Assembly (NCBI GenBank): GCA_002633005.1
Contig: NMRA01000205.1
Location: 483,273 to 547,272, forward strand
Origin: Phoronis australis
Lineage: Eukaryota > Phoronida > Phoronidae
Direction: 5' to 3'
Length of the DNA stretch: 64,000 bases
Made by a program: the position numbers and the translations under genes. Below the pieces are notes generated by a model, which saw nothing but the letters and a program-made list of their open reading frames with translations, made no database searches and was not told the origin of the DNA. Positions 1-13,031 of the stretch are shown here, in pieces; position 1 is the stretch's first letter, and every line of letters starts with the position of its first letter.

Positions 1-2990
1 CTAAAAACAGTGGACAAAATGTACAATGCGCAATTTTTTTCACATTGATAATTAACTTCAGGATCTTTTAAAAATATAAAATTTTGAAAATTGCTTCCAC
101 ACAAATGCAGAAAACTGAATTTTCTGATTTAAGGATAACTCAAACCATATTCACAAAAATTGGCCATTTTTACAATATTTTACATGTCTGTCAAAATAAC
201 TTATCTACATTCTCGGGAGAACTCAAAATACGAAATATATACCACGTAGGAAGAAAAAAAGATTTAGCAGAACCATCTTGAAACGGCACAACTGCTTTAA
301 ATTTGTTTACTACATATCCGACGTTAAACGTTACTTAGGGCTGTCACTCAAATTGAATCTCCCGCCAGGCACAGAGCAGCTCTGTATGTACTCTAAGTCC
401 TTTCATTTACTGAGTCGCCATAATATTGCATCAAGGACGTGTACATATGATAGAAAGATGCCATGGAAAATGAAGGCAAAACATAGCTTTCATCCTAAGG
501 GGGTTGTATCTCTGCATGCATACCACCATTGAGAACGAATGCTGTGAATTGCGTCACGCCCCTGTGACTTAATGTTCACAAACACAGAAGTTGTGAAACG
601 AGATAAATCTTTACACAATTCCTTAATTTGGGTAATTTTATATTTCGCTGTTTCAAGCTCAACCACAGACCCCATTTCTTTATTAATTTCTTACTTGGGT
701 TTCATATAGTCTCCAAGCAAGTGGTGTGTCTAAAAATGAGCTACTGACTTACTTTAAAGAGGACCATAGAGCACTAGCTTGACCCATGACCTATATGGAC
801 TCGCTAGATGGTGCAAAATACATTGAATCTATCCAAAAACCGGAACATGTCATCGTTCCTTATTAGACAGCTATTACCAAATTTCATAGAAATCTGTCAA
901 GGAACTTCAGAGAAACAGAAGAAAATAGAGAAAATAAAATGGTCACTAGGGGTCACAGTGTTCGTCAGGTCCGTCTGAAAGTCGTCGTCGTCGTCCGTAA
1001 AGTCAACTTCATATAAAAACACTTGGTAAATTTAATAAAGTTCCTGCAGTGGATTTAGGAGATACAGCTATGGGTGCAAAAAAAAACAAAACTGACACCA
1101 GGAGCATTCATTGCTATCATTTTGATGTCACAAATCTACTATCAACAATAAGACTTACCCGAATACTCAGGGTGTCGAAACGGAACATAGCTTTGCCTTT
1201 GACTTCTAAAAAGAAATACTAACAATAGAAAGGAAATCTATTAAGACACCAGAATTCAGAAACTGGGTCTAAAACATTACACACAAAAGTCTAATGTCAG
1301 TTTTATGCTTCAAGTGCACCTATGCTATACACAACCGTTAGGCCTTCATGTGTGATCAAAAAGAACCCTAGAAAACAACTTCCGTAGAACAAATTCGCAA
1401 AATACATTTTGAATCCACTTTTTGAGTACCCAAAACATTGCCACACACTGTGACAAAAGTTCTCCATGTGACCGTTGTTCTTTTTTGAGTTACGGCATGT
1501 TGAATGTACCCCTTGAATTGCCAAAGAGTGAAACCTTGAACTTTTTTCCATTTGTGTATTAGATTTTAAGATAAAATAAAACATCGAGTGTGGGTTTGAA
1601 TGCATTTGTGTACAGAAAAGTTGATAATATACATCGTATCAAACCTAAAGATCAAAACATCTAACCACATGATGTAATGTAAATGCTCACATTTTCACAA
1701 AACTAAACAGATTATCTGCTTTTAGTTTTCCATGTCACCAACACATACATGTTTCAGATTACTTTTACAAACAGAATATATGTGTTGACAAATTCAAGGA
1801 ATTTAAAAAAGTTATCTTTTAAAGATTTGTCACAAGGAAGGTTTGAAAATTCACACCCAGCAAGAAATTGCCAAATATTACGTAACAGTTCCAAGAGGTT
1901 AATTAATTATGTGCATACAATGTATTCCAATACTTTTTTCTACTCTGTTGTGCGGCACAGCATCACTGTACAAATATCCATGTATAAAACAAAAGCCTCA
2001 CTATTGAATTATTTCCACAATATTTAAATTTAAATGTGGGTTTGAGTTAACACGCGCCTGTTCATATTTGGTTAGCTCAAAAGTTACATTTGAGTTCTCA
2101 CCAAAAGTTACTTAAGTTTAAGCATCAATTAAAACCATTGTTTGCCATAAAAACACAACTTGGTTACATGCTCAAAATACAAAACAAAGGCACTAGACAA
2201 TTTTTTGACCTTGAAACTGATTTTAAAAAGTGGTTTTCTGCCGATTTTCTTGAATTTTGTCGTATTATTCGCGTTTTCATAATGCTCAGAAAATTATTGT
2301 AATGAGGGTATGGTAACAACATAAGGGGTTTATATTTCTTTAAATAACATAGAATACTTTGTCCAAAGATTTAATTATCCACTTTCACCTAATTTTATAA
2401 ATTTCTAAATTAAATCAACATTTTGCCTTTTTTGAAAAAAAAACAGGTGTCACCCATTTCAGAATTGGATAGAAACATCAAAACTGGTTAATGTATTCTA
2501 GAAGTTCAAGGCATAATGTTAATCAAAATGACTATAAAAGTAGAAATATAGGTTTACAGGTTTTAATATCCAATATGAGAAAAAGCACTACCTGGTTTTT
2601 AATGAGTCAATATTACAAAAAATGGAGCATACTTAAAAAGCAAGCAATCAAAATGTCATTCTACTGCAATTCAACCAGAACATAGCTCAATCAAGCAGCC
2701 ATTAGACAGCTTTAAAGAAATTTATTGAATCTGCTATTTCATGGTTTCCCAAAATTGAACAAATTTCCTGAAAATTTTTACTGAAATTTCACCCAAATAT
2801 TTTTTGTAATTTAAAAAAAATGTCTGAGTACTGTTGGGTACCCGATTGAGTTCAGTTTTTGCTGACACTACTTTCATGAAAACACATGCTTCTCTGATAC
2901 ACGCAAGTTTTGAAACTTCATCAAAATCCCCATCATCATCACCATCATCTAAAACAATGTCAGTGGGACCACTATTATCGCAGTTATACA
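1..2990. other. Non-coding, AT-rich; no gene seen
   Basis: Open frames here (up to 100 codons) are AT-driven and unlike any family I know. A short GTC repeat lies at about 979-997 in a segment (770-1010) whose wording, with the phrase CCAAATTTCATAGAAATCTG, looks like a dispersed repeat. A CATCATCATC microsatellite is at 2931-2950. Nothing else is supported. Confidence 0.5.
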
Positions 2991-2991
2991 G

Positions 2992-3960
2992 CTACACAGA
3001 TCCAGCACGGCAGATTTGAGACAAAACAGGAGCACAGTTTTTCGCTGAGCATCCCCTTGTTCTACATGAGCATACCACCGACTTGATGACATTACTGGGT
3101 AGTGACTCTGCAGACATCCAAACAATGAATACTGCGTCACCATCAACTTTCCAACCATGGCCATCTGGTGAGGGAGCATCCATGAACGGAGTCAGAGACA
3201 AGGGGGGAACTCGCTTGATAGTTGCACGTTTTATCTGATTCATTATGAATCCTGTGTTAGTATTAAGTTTTGCTCAGATGAAGGCAAGCGCAAAAAATGT
3301 TGACTTTGTATCTCGCTTCGTAGACACTGTGGCAATTCTGACAATACAATTTGCAAACAAATATTTCCAGAGAAGGGAGGAGACTTTTGGACAGCTGGAA
3401 ATCAGCACCGCCAGCTCTTGGCCGAGCAGACATCTGATGACAAATTCTCAACTGTTTTCTCAACATCAATCCTTCTGCGGTTACGTACTTGTACTGAAGT
3501 ATAACTTGCATGGGAATTTGTCTGATACAGAGCTATCATTCTCACATTCCTATCCACGAACAGTGATGCTTATATGTGAATGACTTGCATGAATAACACG
3601 GAGATACATTCTGGAGTCAGCTTCTTCATGGTCAGAGGCCAGTTCGTCAACATTGTTGCATGCTGTAACACCATTATGGAATCCAACCAAGTAGAACTTT
3701 TCCTCATGAGTAAAGTAAATGTCGAGGTCTCATCTAACATTTGAAAGGTCAGCCTGTTGCCACATTTTACAAAAGAATATATAGTAAGGTTTTCCTTGTT
3801 CGTATTTGAAGATGAAAATTTCTTCATTGTAAAGGCAACCTTTGCCATGGGCTGTAGATTTTGATTTCTTGGACATCACTGTTTGACGTCCGGAGCTTTC
3901 TCTCTGTGCTCGTAATGCGGATTGGAAAATATCGATCGAAAACAAAATCCACGCATATTT
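2992..3960 (-). pseudogene. Decayed copy of a multi-copy invertebrate gene family (VFDRY / EEADSR / HGWK...C-rich layout)
   Basis: Reading the minus strand from right to left, homologous blocks lie in order but in different frames with stops. VDFVFDRYFP followed by STERK is at about 3900-3949. DELASDHEEADSRMYL is at about 3611-3655. LEIFVCKLYC followed by YEARYKV is near 3310-3380. HGWKVDGDAVFIVWM followed by a Cys-rich tail (VVCSCRTRGC) is at about 3025-3155. I know this order from uncharacterised, highly repeated predicted proteins in cnidarian, echinoderm, hemichordate and fish genomes. There the EEADTR block normally leads to a DTDV motif, suggesting an acidic, nuclease-like core, and the C-terminus carries Cys clusters. 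The function is not established. At least three frame changes plus internal stops show the copy is dead. The N-terminal part may continue to about 4640 but I could not anchor it. Whether it is a transposon gene or a host multigene relic is open. Confidence 0.65.
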
Positions 3961-5190
3961 ATTCAAAGTAAACGCTGAATCATCAGGCTGTCATGTAATC
4001 GGCACTTCATGGTGGCAGTATCCAATGTTGCAGGGAGGGTGGGATATTATGTTCTACCATGAATTCAAAGCAAGAGAGTGCTCGCTTAGTGAGTCCAACT
4101 TGCAATCAGTTTTTTTAGGCAGAAAACTAGTCTATTTACTTGATTCATTGTCACCAAGCATCGACAATGTATCTTGAAATCACTTACGGGCAGCTACAAA
4201 GTTTTTTGGTATTGAATAATTTGTAAGAGAGAACTGACCACCCACAATAACTCCAGCCAATGCGCTCTCTTCGCATGTGTACTCAATCCACTCTGCAGCA
4301 CAGACATCTGTAACCATTCCCACCGCACAGGTGTTTTAAAATTCCACTGTTTTTTTGCCAGCTGTCGGTGAAAAATGCATAATTAAGGCACGCTGTCCAT
4401 TTCTGGTTATTGGACGCAGCACCATCCTCAGACGAAGTATCTACTGTATGGGTAGGTGACAGCCTCTATCAAGTTTATGATGTGGTGATCGAATATCCAG
4501 TAATGTTCCAACCAACGATGACAGATGGAGCCACAAAACAAGTAAGTACATCCCAGACACAATAATGCCAATGGCACAAAAGAATGAAGAGGTACACAGA
4601 GCACAATAAATGACAGATCCAAATCAGACATCATTGGGCATTACTCTTGGGCATTAACAATTGTAATCAAAGATTGATCACACAAGGAAAGGTACTTCAA
4701 ACTAAGTCAACACGTGACATAGCCATAGGTCAAACCATTTAGCAATGTCATGATAACCAGATCGAAGATTATGGAGTTAAAAACGCAAGAAAAAACAATA
4801 AAATGTCTTGTCTAAGAGTCACTATCACTTGCTTCCAATATTCTGATGCATCCCAGTATACACTATCTTCGTGCGGAAATTGTCTAACATAATCATCGTG
4901 GCTCGTTTTGGTGAGCAGACAAACAAATGCTGCTAATTCTTATTTCAGTAAACGAAAGAGTTCCAAAATCTGGCAGTAATTTGACCGTATTTTGCGCGCG
5001 CAAGAAAAAATTGAAAAAATATAATCCTAAGTTTAATCCGTAATTTTTGATAGAAAAACCAGGACTTCGATGGAGAACTTTTTGATTGTAAACTCAACCA
5101 GAGTTAGCAAAAACAATAACATTCACAAAATAAATACTTAAGTTTGTGAATTTGTTTAGCAAACTGCAACTTTAACACATGAAGGCCTAC

Positions 5191-5454
5191 ACTGGGGTCT
5201 GTTTCATAAAAAGGGTCAACTCTTAGACTTAAGTCTTCCACAACTATTTCTGAAAAATAATTAAATCTCACTTGAGCAAAAGCGCAGTCTCAGAGAATGT
5301 AGTTACAGAAGTTAAAGTTACTGAGATGATTTTCATTATAGAATATTTGTAGACTTCAGGTGTGCTCATAATTACTTATAATAGCTGATTACAAAGTGGA
5401 GACACAAGACCAAATTTCAGTCCAAAGTCATTATTTTTACGAAACGGGCCCCTA
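5191..5454. mobile_element. MITE-like element with about 35-bp imperfect terminal inverted repeats
   Basis: The left end (GGGGTCTGTTTCATAAAAA at 5194) and the reverse complement of the right end (TAGGGGCCCGTTTCGTAAAAA, 5434-5454) match over about 35 bases, including later words AGACTTAAGT / GGACTGAAAT. The 264-bp interior is AT-rich and codes for nothing. This GGGCCYGTTTCATAAA terminus is a type I recognise from non-autonomous DNA elements in deuterostome invertebrates. Target-site duplications are not clear. Confidence 0.6.
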
Positions 5455-8400
5455 AATGCATCAAAATCAACTGATTCAATACACTTACCCTGGAATGGGT
5501 TTCCTTGGTTTCTTCAGATTTGACAGCGGAGATGTCATACTTAATACTTGCTACTGTCTTCATCCACTCAAATTATAATCTGCAACGAAAGAAAGTCATG
5601 CACTCTGAAATGAACAAGTGTTGACAGTCACCATTATAAAGCTATGTCTGGATTACAAAAATACACCTGTCAACTCTGTTGTTTCTATTGATTATTTCTT
5701 GTTGAAGATCACAAGTGTCGCCCAAACTATGACCCTAGTATGCTTTCTAACCAAGTAAACTTCAAGTCCACGGTAATTTCACAACCCTCGTAAGAAAAAA
5801 TGTTGAACTCCGAAGAGTATTTAAAACCTTGACTTAAGTAGCCAGACTGTGGCTGAGTGTGTGGCAACTAACACTCAACTATTCCCTATCAGTCAAATCT
5901 CAACAAATTTTCTGACAGCGCCATTCATTAAAAAATCAATACCAAAAACGCCAACATTTGTCAAAGTTTACATACGCAGGTGTAGAATAAAGTGGCAACC
6001 AATGATCACACATGTCTGTTTCCTACTTAAGTGTAGGCTTGGGAACCAGTGAGGTTTTTCTAGAGACTGGCACACATGGTACAGTTTTCCATCACCGACA
6101 ATGTCTCCAATAAAAATTGTTTTATGCGACTGGTTCACAACAGCTCAACAAAATCTTAAGTTGTCAGGGAGTATCAAAAAAGGTTTCATCAAAAGATGTA
6201 CACCTTGTCCCACTTTGTTGTATCCATGGTTCGCGCTCGATGTTGATAACCATACTCTTTAACCATCAGAGCTAAAAATCAGGGGAAGGGTTCTGTCTCA
6301 AGCTTGAGTGCCTAATTAAAGAGACATCATCGGCATGAAAAGCGATTTTCTGAGATCAGTCTCAGCAGCCCAGAACTGAACCTGCAACTCTCACAGTGGC
6401 TGTTTAATGCTTTGCTGCTGGAACTCACTCGATGAGTAACAGTCAGTACTTCAGAGAGTATTCAATTGGTAAAGTTATTGGGCCTGATTTCAATAAATGT
6501 CTGGCAAAGAATACTACAGATTTGGTAATTTGTAATAAAACCATAAAGACAGTGGATTGTGTTGTTTTATAGGTCTTGTCAAAGCTAGAGTAACTTTAAG
6601 AAGTCTAATTCTATCTAACAATAATCCTGAACATGCATTTCTCAGACACAGACGCTTTTCTGAGAAGTCGGGGGTGTGAATGTCCCCAAGCAGTCGATCA
6701 GGTTGGGAACTTCAAGTATAAGAATCATTAATAAAACATAGACAACGTGTTAATTAAATGGGCTGGAATGGGGCGATTGTGCATAGTAGTTCATTAGTGT
6801 CACACAGCTTTTAACGCATCATATCGTAAATTTTCCGATGCATACATTATGTGGGTAATGAGGTGGCCACATGCCGCTATGTGATTTGTTTTGACCACTT
6901 TTGCACATGATTATGAAAATATTAGAATAGGCATGATTAAATCAGTCAAAAAAACTTATCTCTTCCATTAAAGAGCAGCAGAGTGTGGGTATCATCGGAA
7001 TAAAAACATAAGTTCTGCCAAAATTGATAAATTGTTACTCCTACCAAGTTGCGTACTTCTTGGGAGCTAAAATTCCAATGGGAGGGATGGAATGGGGAAG
7101 AACCAAGAACAGAAAAGATTATGGATGTAGAGAGGCAAACAGAGAGACAGATGCATGGATGGCTAGACTGAGGAAGGAAAGATATAACCGGACATTAGAA
7201 ATTATATGGTTTCATGACACCTTGCATTTTGTCAAAAGATTTCTACTACTAAGCCACTCTCCTCAAGAAGAGTGTTAGTGCTTGTGGAGAACACTGATCT
7301 CTTGTGTATGGAGCAGACGAAAATACCCATTAGCAATGACTTAATTTACTGCAATAAAACACAACTAAAACTGGTGATTTTTCAAACTATTCGGCTTCTT
7401 AAATCAAATTCGTTGCGATATGTTACCTAACATATATTTTCTACGCCAAGAAATGTCATAAAATTTATCCAGATCCGTTCGCTTTCAGCTCTCTGGTACC
7501 TGTTACAGTTAACTCTAATTGAACCATAGTAGGTAATATTGACCTGGGAGTCTTGATGCTAGACAAAAGACTGCCAGAATGCTTAACAATAGTCTAGATT
7601 GATATCAGCATTCAGCCTCAGTTTGGAATCACTGTTTTCTGGAGTTGAAACCAAACTGACTCATTGCAGTCGCGGCGGATAGGCAACCCAGGAAGGAGGA
7701 ATAAGAGATCAAGGGAAGGAGGGAAGTAGGTTGCGGGGATGGAAGGAGGATACAGGAAATATAGCCATGTTTAGCAGAACATATGCTGAGTGCAGGGCAC
7801 CCAACGCATCTGGGAATTCCACCAAAATCAGTACTTCCTGCCTGGTTGTTGCTGATAAGAACATCTGGACTCAGACAGTACCAGCATTATTCACTTCAGT
7901 AATGCAATGTTGTGTACATCACAACCTGCTAAATATATATACAGTCAGTAAACCTTTGATGGTGTGAAAACACCATGTGTTTTCCAACTTATAATCAATC
8001 AAAAATTCAAATTCTAATAATAGACTACGAGGATAAGTTGTACCATGTTGTCAGATGTTGCTGATTCTTTGGTCAATAAATGATAGGGAGTTTTTTGTGA
8101 ATTTGTGAGTAATCGTTAGCCGGAGTAGTTAAAAAATGTTTCACAGGGTCTGACATTTGACTTTATGTTGCTTATTACAGCAGGGAAATTTGGCTTCAAG
8201 CATAAAGTAGAGAACTGCAGCAAGTCAGTGTTGAAAGATTTTTAGTGCTGGCCAAAATATGGGACGGTCCCGATTGCACGGATTCCACAGCGGCACTAAA
8301 GAATTTACAAAGCTGCAGTATTTGTCAAGCAGTCTCTCCAGCCTTTTGCACCCTGGAGTTTTTGACATTATCTGTTGGTGCCTCAGGTTTTTCAACTTTT

Positions 8401-8696
8401 TCTCATCACATTAACTACATTCGACCTTCCAATGCCAGCGAAGTTTTACTTGTAGTGTGGGCAGCAACTTCCACAAAAGAAAGTAGGGTAAACTTGAGAA
8501 GTATCTGTGGATGAGATATTTTCCAACATGATTCCTAGAACCAGCCTGACATTTTTAAAACACTAGGGCCAACATGTTTTCCTACTTCGAGGACAAAGGA
8601 GATTTATTAATCCACGGCTGTTCTATTCCATAACTTCAATGCAAGAATCTGAGATACCATGCATACCCTTAACTGATGACCAAATGCATTGCCAGG

Positions 8697-8942
8697 ACGC
8701 AAATTGCTTTGTTGACACTTTATACTTGGTATACTATTGTGTTAATGTCCTGTCAGTATACAAATCACTTTGAGGGTATATAATGCTTTATACAGTCAGT
8801 ATGCAAATTGCTTAGTTGACAGCTCCAGTTATTTGGTTTTATACCAGTCGCTTTGTTGACAACTTATATTCTTTATATTTTACAGTAAATATACATAACT
8901 TAATCAGCGTACAAATTACTTTGTTCACAATTTAAATATTTG
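8697..8942. repeat. Degenerate minisatellite, about 45-60-bp unit, about 5 copies
   Basis: The core GYATACAAATTGCTTTGTTGAC recurs at about 8699, 8757, 8801, 8848 and 8907 with variable spacers containing TTATAYTTGGTATA. Copies differ widely, so the array is old. No coding or regulatory role is indicated. Confidence 0.55.
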
Positions 8943-10369
8943 GAATGTAATGTATGTATTCAGGACGTCAAATGTTCCATATGTTTTTGGGATGCTGTGG
9001 TCTAAACTGACAATGCAATTCCATAACAGACAATATTAAATTAATGGACAATTGGCAAAAAAATTCAGAAAAAAACAAGAAAAGGACCAAAATTCAAAGC
9101 GAGATTTCAGACACTTTGCTGTACCTTGAAGGTGAAAGCCAAAGCTTACAAGACATGAGTTCACACATGTCTGTCTCCACAGAAATGCCAGATTATTCAT
9201 GGATTGCTCGTTAGAGATCATTAGGTAGACTGGGCAATCTCTCCAGTTCATTGGCACAGCAATAAACTATCACAAATGACAATACTTCATTAGCGTCTAA
9301 AAATAAATATCCCACTCCTATTTACCTAATACAATCACCATTCTCACAATACCAAGTACAATCGCCCAAGAAGGATGAGTGGGCTGCAACACATACATTT
9401 ATGTTTGACATATGTCCCTTTCAGTAAAAAAGACCAGAACCCCAAATCTTTTGGCTGTCAATATCCCTCCAATCACAAATTATTCTATTGTTTGATTTAA
9501 TGAACATTCGAGAGTTTTCGGAGAAGTATAAAATGGTGCATTGAAAACATAAAGTACCTGTCAGTGATTGATATAATCAAAATTATAGCAAAAACAAAAA
9601 TTTTCAACTACAAACATCATTTGTAACCTCTGAAACAAACTTTTCACGGTTTATAAACATAAATTAATAGGTCAATCTTGTGGTGTTTTTACAGAAATTG
9701 TCAGAATTCGACTGAAAATCTTTTCAAAATGAAGTCAGATAACATCTAGCACATAATCATGTAAGTGTTTGGGATGCAACACCTAGTGTGTCTAAAATAA
9801 ATCTCCTACCTGTTCACCAGCAAAGAGTTCTAACAGACCACCAAACAAATTTCCGTAACGCGTACTTAGTTCAGCGTCTAAAATCTAAGTAGTCATCAGC
9901 AAACCAATGATATGGGCGGAAGATTAAAATATACTTAAAATGGAATTAAAATGAAAACAAAAAAATCAATAACAAGATGAGAAGTCAGTTTAACCTTGGC
10001 AAGTGTCACAATAAAAGATAAATAAAGGGAACTTTGTACATTCGATATCCAAAAACAGATAAGCTTCGAAATGATAGTGATACAGAAATGGAGATTGTTG
10101 ACATTTTGCTGTTTTTTTAAACTTTGGGCTCCACGCTGTATGCATGTGTTGGGAAATAAGAACCCATCGGGACAATGCTACCTTTGGTCTGTTCATCAAG
10201 GCATTTCAGTTAAATTTTAGATCTTTTGAATTGTCTCTCATTTCAGTTTCTAGTGTTCACCTAAAAATTATGTTTAATTCAACCCAGGGGGGCTATCACA
10301 AGGGAGGCAGGTGATGACATGCCAAAAAACTGGGGTAGGCATTCTCTTTTAAGGGACGTTATCGGTTCA

Positions 10370-10835
10370 CAGCCGCAAATATGCATTTTTGAAGTATTAT
10401 TCGATTGGATACAATTCTTGAAAGTTGTTAGCTACAAAAAAAATTAATCCATCATTAGGAGGATTTTATTACAAATCACTAGTTCTCGCTATTGCCTGCC
10501 AGACATTAGATGAAGCCAAGCCCGCAGGTGACTAGGCCAAAAAAGCATTACTTACACTTCTGGTCGCAGCTTTTTTTGAAAATCAAGTCGAAGGTGAGAT
10601 ACTTTGACCAGATATATAAAACAAAATCCGATCCTTTGTTTTTTGGGATTTTATTACCAATCACAAATTCTTGCCTTAGTCTATCTGACGTTTGTTGAAA
10701 TCAAGGTTGTTTTCTTTGCTACTGAATTACACTAAAAACAGTGCGCAACTTATCACATGGGATATAGCTTAACGGCAGACCGTTTGCCTGCTTTTACAAA
10801 GATGGCGGGTTCGATTACATGCTAATGCAATTTTC
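10370..10835 (+). repeat. Dispersed repeat: two about 185-bp tandem units followed by a tRNA-like segment (copy 1)
   Basis: The phrase GGATTTTATTACAAATCAC plus a later GTCTGCCAGACAT-like word occurs twice, starting at 10461 and 10646, about 185 bases apart. It recurs at 42308. Downstream at about 10762-10825 is a tRNA-like stretch: TAGCTTAACGGCAGA resembles an A box/D arm and GGGTTCGATTA a B box/T arm. Copy 2 at 42165-42490 keeps the same order of body then tRNA-like part. That argues for one composite repeat rather than a chance neighbour. It is probably a decayed SINE or a SINE inserted in a satellite-like unit. It is not a functional tRNA because the arms do not pair. Confidence 0.5.
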
Positions 10836-10839
10836 TGTC

Positions 10840-12259
10840 GAATTTCTTTTCTCACCAAGAATGTCACTGGTTCATTTAACACAAATCTGAAAAAAAAAAC
10901 ATATGATCTTTGCAAATGTTCAGAAAACAACCATCAAGCAGTCGGAGTACCCTAAAAATCATTCAGTAGTAGGACAGAATTTGTGATGAGCAAGTGACAA
11001 TTTATTTTGTCAAATTTATCAACAAAATAATCATAGGATTACTGTAGAAAATTTGGTTTATGCAGAGCCGCTGCTGCCCCATAAAACTTGGACGACTTTT
11101 TGTCATTTTGCAGGAATGTAGCATGGCTTTGAAAAAGGAAATTTTAGCAATTATTTATACATAAATTGAAGAATTTTTACAGTACCCTTTTTGGGTTATT
11201 TTTGCTTGATTTCTGTACAACTCAAACTCAACTGATGAACTCGCCCAGAAAGGATGTGGGTAGGACAAACTACACTAAAGCCAAGGCTGAGACAGAACCA
11301 CACAGTTCAGCAGTAAACATGGTTCAGAGTCTGGCATGTCGTGATTAAGCCATTGTTTGCAGCGTTTTATTAATTTTCCAAAGTCCATTAGAGGAACACG
11401 CAAGACCACATTCAGGAAACAAGTAGTATCAGAAGGTTTTAATGAAAGACATATAAACCACGTGCCAATAAGATTGCATGCAGGAACCTTACATTGCGGG
11501 CAAATTATTTTAAGTTCCAGATTCAGTTACAAAAAATATCATAAAAGGAATGCTTAAAAGCACACAAAATCAAATGGAACTCAGTTTTCTGAGATCTCTG
11601 CACTGACAAATTATGAATGCAAAAATAACTTGCCATCAGCTCATTATTACCAAGCAAACGAATAAGCATGGGTCATTAGTTATGTAGTATGCGATATGAC
11701 AGTCAAGATCAGAGTGAACATAGTTATTCTGACCACTGGAATATTACAGTTGTTTTCATGGTCAGATACAATACAGCATTTAGACAACAAAAGTGACATG
11801 AAGCAACCATGACACGGACACAATACCACTCTATTCAACTACAGAGTCAAGGCAGAAGAACTTGTTTAGAAATAATTTTACATCCATTTCTGACATGAGT
11901 CTGTGTTCAGATCACTGAGCTCACACGGAACAAAATGACCAGGTGCAGCTTTTGGCACCACCAGTAATGGGCGGCAAATCAACACATTCTGTAGATTTGT
12001 GTAGGCGCCAAAAAAAGAATCTACCGTATTTGAAGAGAATTTTAAACTCCTAAAGTGAACCTTCTTTTGCAGTGAGTTATCATGGAAAGACAACATTTCA
12101 TAGGAATTACGTCAGAAGCAGCATCATTTCACAGAAGACGAATCGCGAAAGTTCCCCTTCTGAGTACCATGTCCCACATTCACCTTCTATGGGATTATAA
12201 CCCCCCCCCCCCNTACCAGCACTCTTCCGGTCATAGAACAAACTACCTTAGGTCGGCAG
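10840..12259. other. Non-coding; nothing recognised
   Basis: Several frames of 60-72 codons occur on both strands but none has splice signals or family resemblance. A 12-base C run ends at an N at 12213, marking a sequencing or assembly uncertainty. Confidence 0.5.
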
Positions 12260-12645
12260 CATTTTGCTAAGGAGCCACACAAATGTCAGAACTCAAGGTC
12301 ACCTCAGCAGGGCGAAGTAAATTAACCAGGTGATTCTATATTTGTTCCCTCCATTACGCGCAATACCGAACACCTTTCAGGAGAGAGATTCAACGGTTTT
12401 AGAATAATGGAAGAAACAAAATATTGTAACGTGGGCCATATTAAGAACTAACTGTACAATGCCGAAGTATTCTTGCTTAATTCAACATTGGGGACAAATA
12501 TTGTGGAGTAGCCCAGACTGAGCTCAAACTACAGTGATAGACTGAAGTGACTATTGATTTACTGCCATACTGATTGTAAGATTTGTACTCAGTAATATGT
12601 GATTGGAGTTCCAAACACTTAATAACAGATTGAGCATATGCTACT
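12260..12645 (+). repeat. Direct duplication, copy 1 (386 bp)
   Basis: Begins CATTTTGCTAAGGAGCC and ends GCATATGCTACT. The following N at 12646 is immediately succeeded by a second copy of the whole block. Reading the two side by side I find only three differences. Such identity, with a lone N exactly at the junction, points to unmerged haplotypes or a mis-joined gap more than to an old biological duplication. Confidence 0.9.
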
Positions 12646-12646
12646 N

Positions 12647-13031
12647 CATTTTGCTAAGGAGCCACACAAATGTCAGAACTCAAGGTCACCTCAGCAGGGC
12701 GAAGTAAATTAACCAGGTGATTCTATTTTGTTCCCTCCATTACGCGCAATACCGAACACCTTTCAGGAGAGAGATTCAACGGTTTTAGAATAATGGAAGA
12801 AACAAAATATTGTAACATGGGCCATATTAAGAACTAACTGCACAATGCCGAAGTATTCTTGCTTAATTCAACATTGGGGACAAATATTGTGGAGTAGCCC
12901 AGACTGAGCTCAAACTACAGTGATAGACTGAAGTGACTATTGATTTACTGCCATACTGATTGTAAGATTTGTACTCAGTAATATGTGATTGGAGTTCCAA
13001 ACACTTAATAACAGATTGAGCATATGCTACT
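12647..13031 (+). repeat. Direct duplication, copy 2 (385 bp)
   Basis: Second copy of 12260-12645. Differences seen: one base deleted in the TATATTTG stretch, AACGTGGG changed to AACATGGG, and ACTGTACA changed to ACTGCACA. Unique flanking sequence resumes at 13032. Confidence 0.9.

Larger units (their letters stand above)
3970..10360. other. Non-coding stretch with scattered repeats
   Basis: No coding exon seen. It contains the TIR element at 5191-5454, a purine-rich tract at about 7680-7752 (GGAAGGAGG-type words) and a degenerate minisatellite at 8697-8942. The remainder is AT-rich single-copy-looking DNA. The part up to about 4640 might hold more of the minus-strand gene relic at 2992-3960. 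Confidence 0.5.

Noticed and set aside
8697-8942. CRISPR-like array
   Set aside because: The repeats are degenerate with no constant spacer length and the genome is animal.
10762-10825. Functional tRNA gene on the plus strand
   Set aside because: Only A- and B-box-like words survive; arms do not pair and the segment recurs as part of a dispersed repeat.
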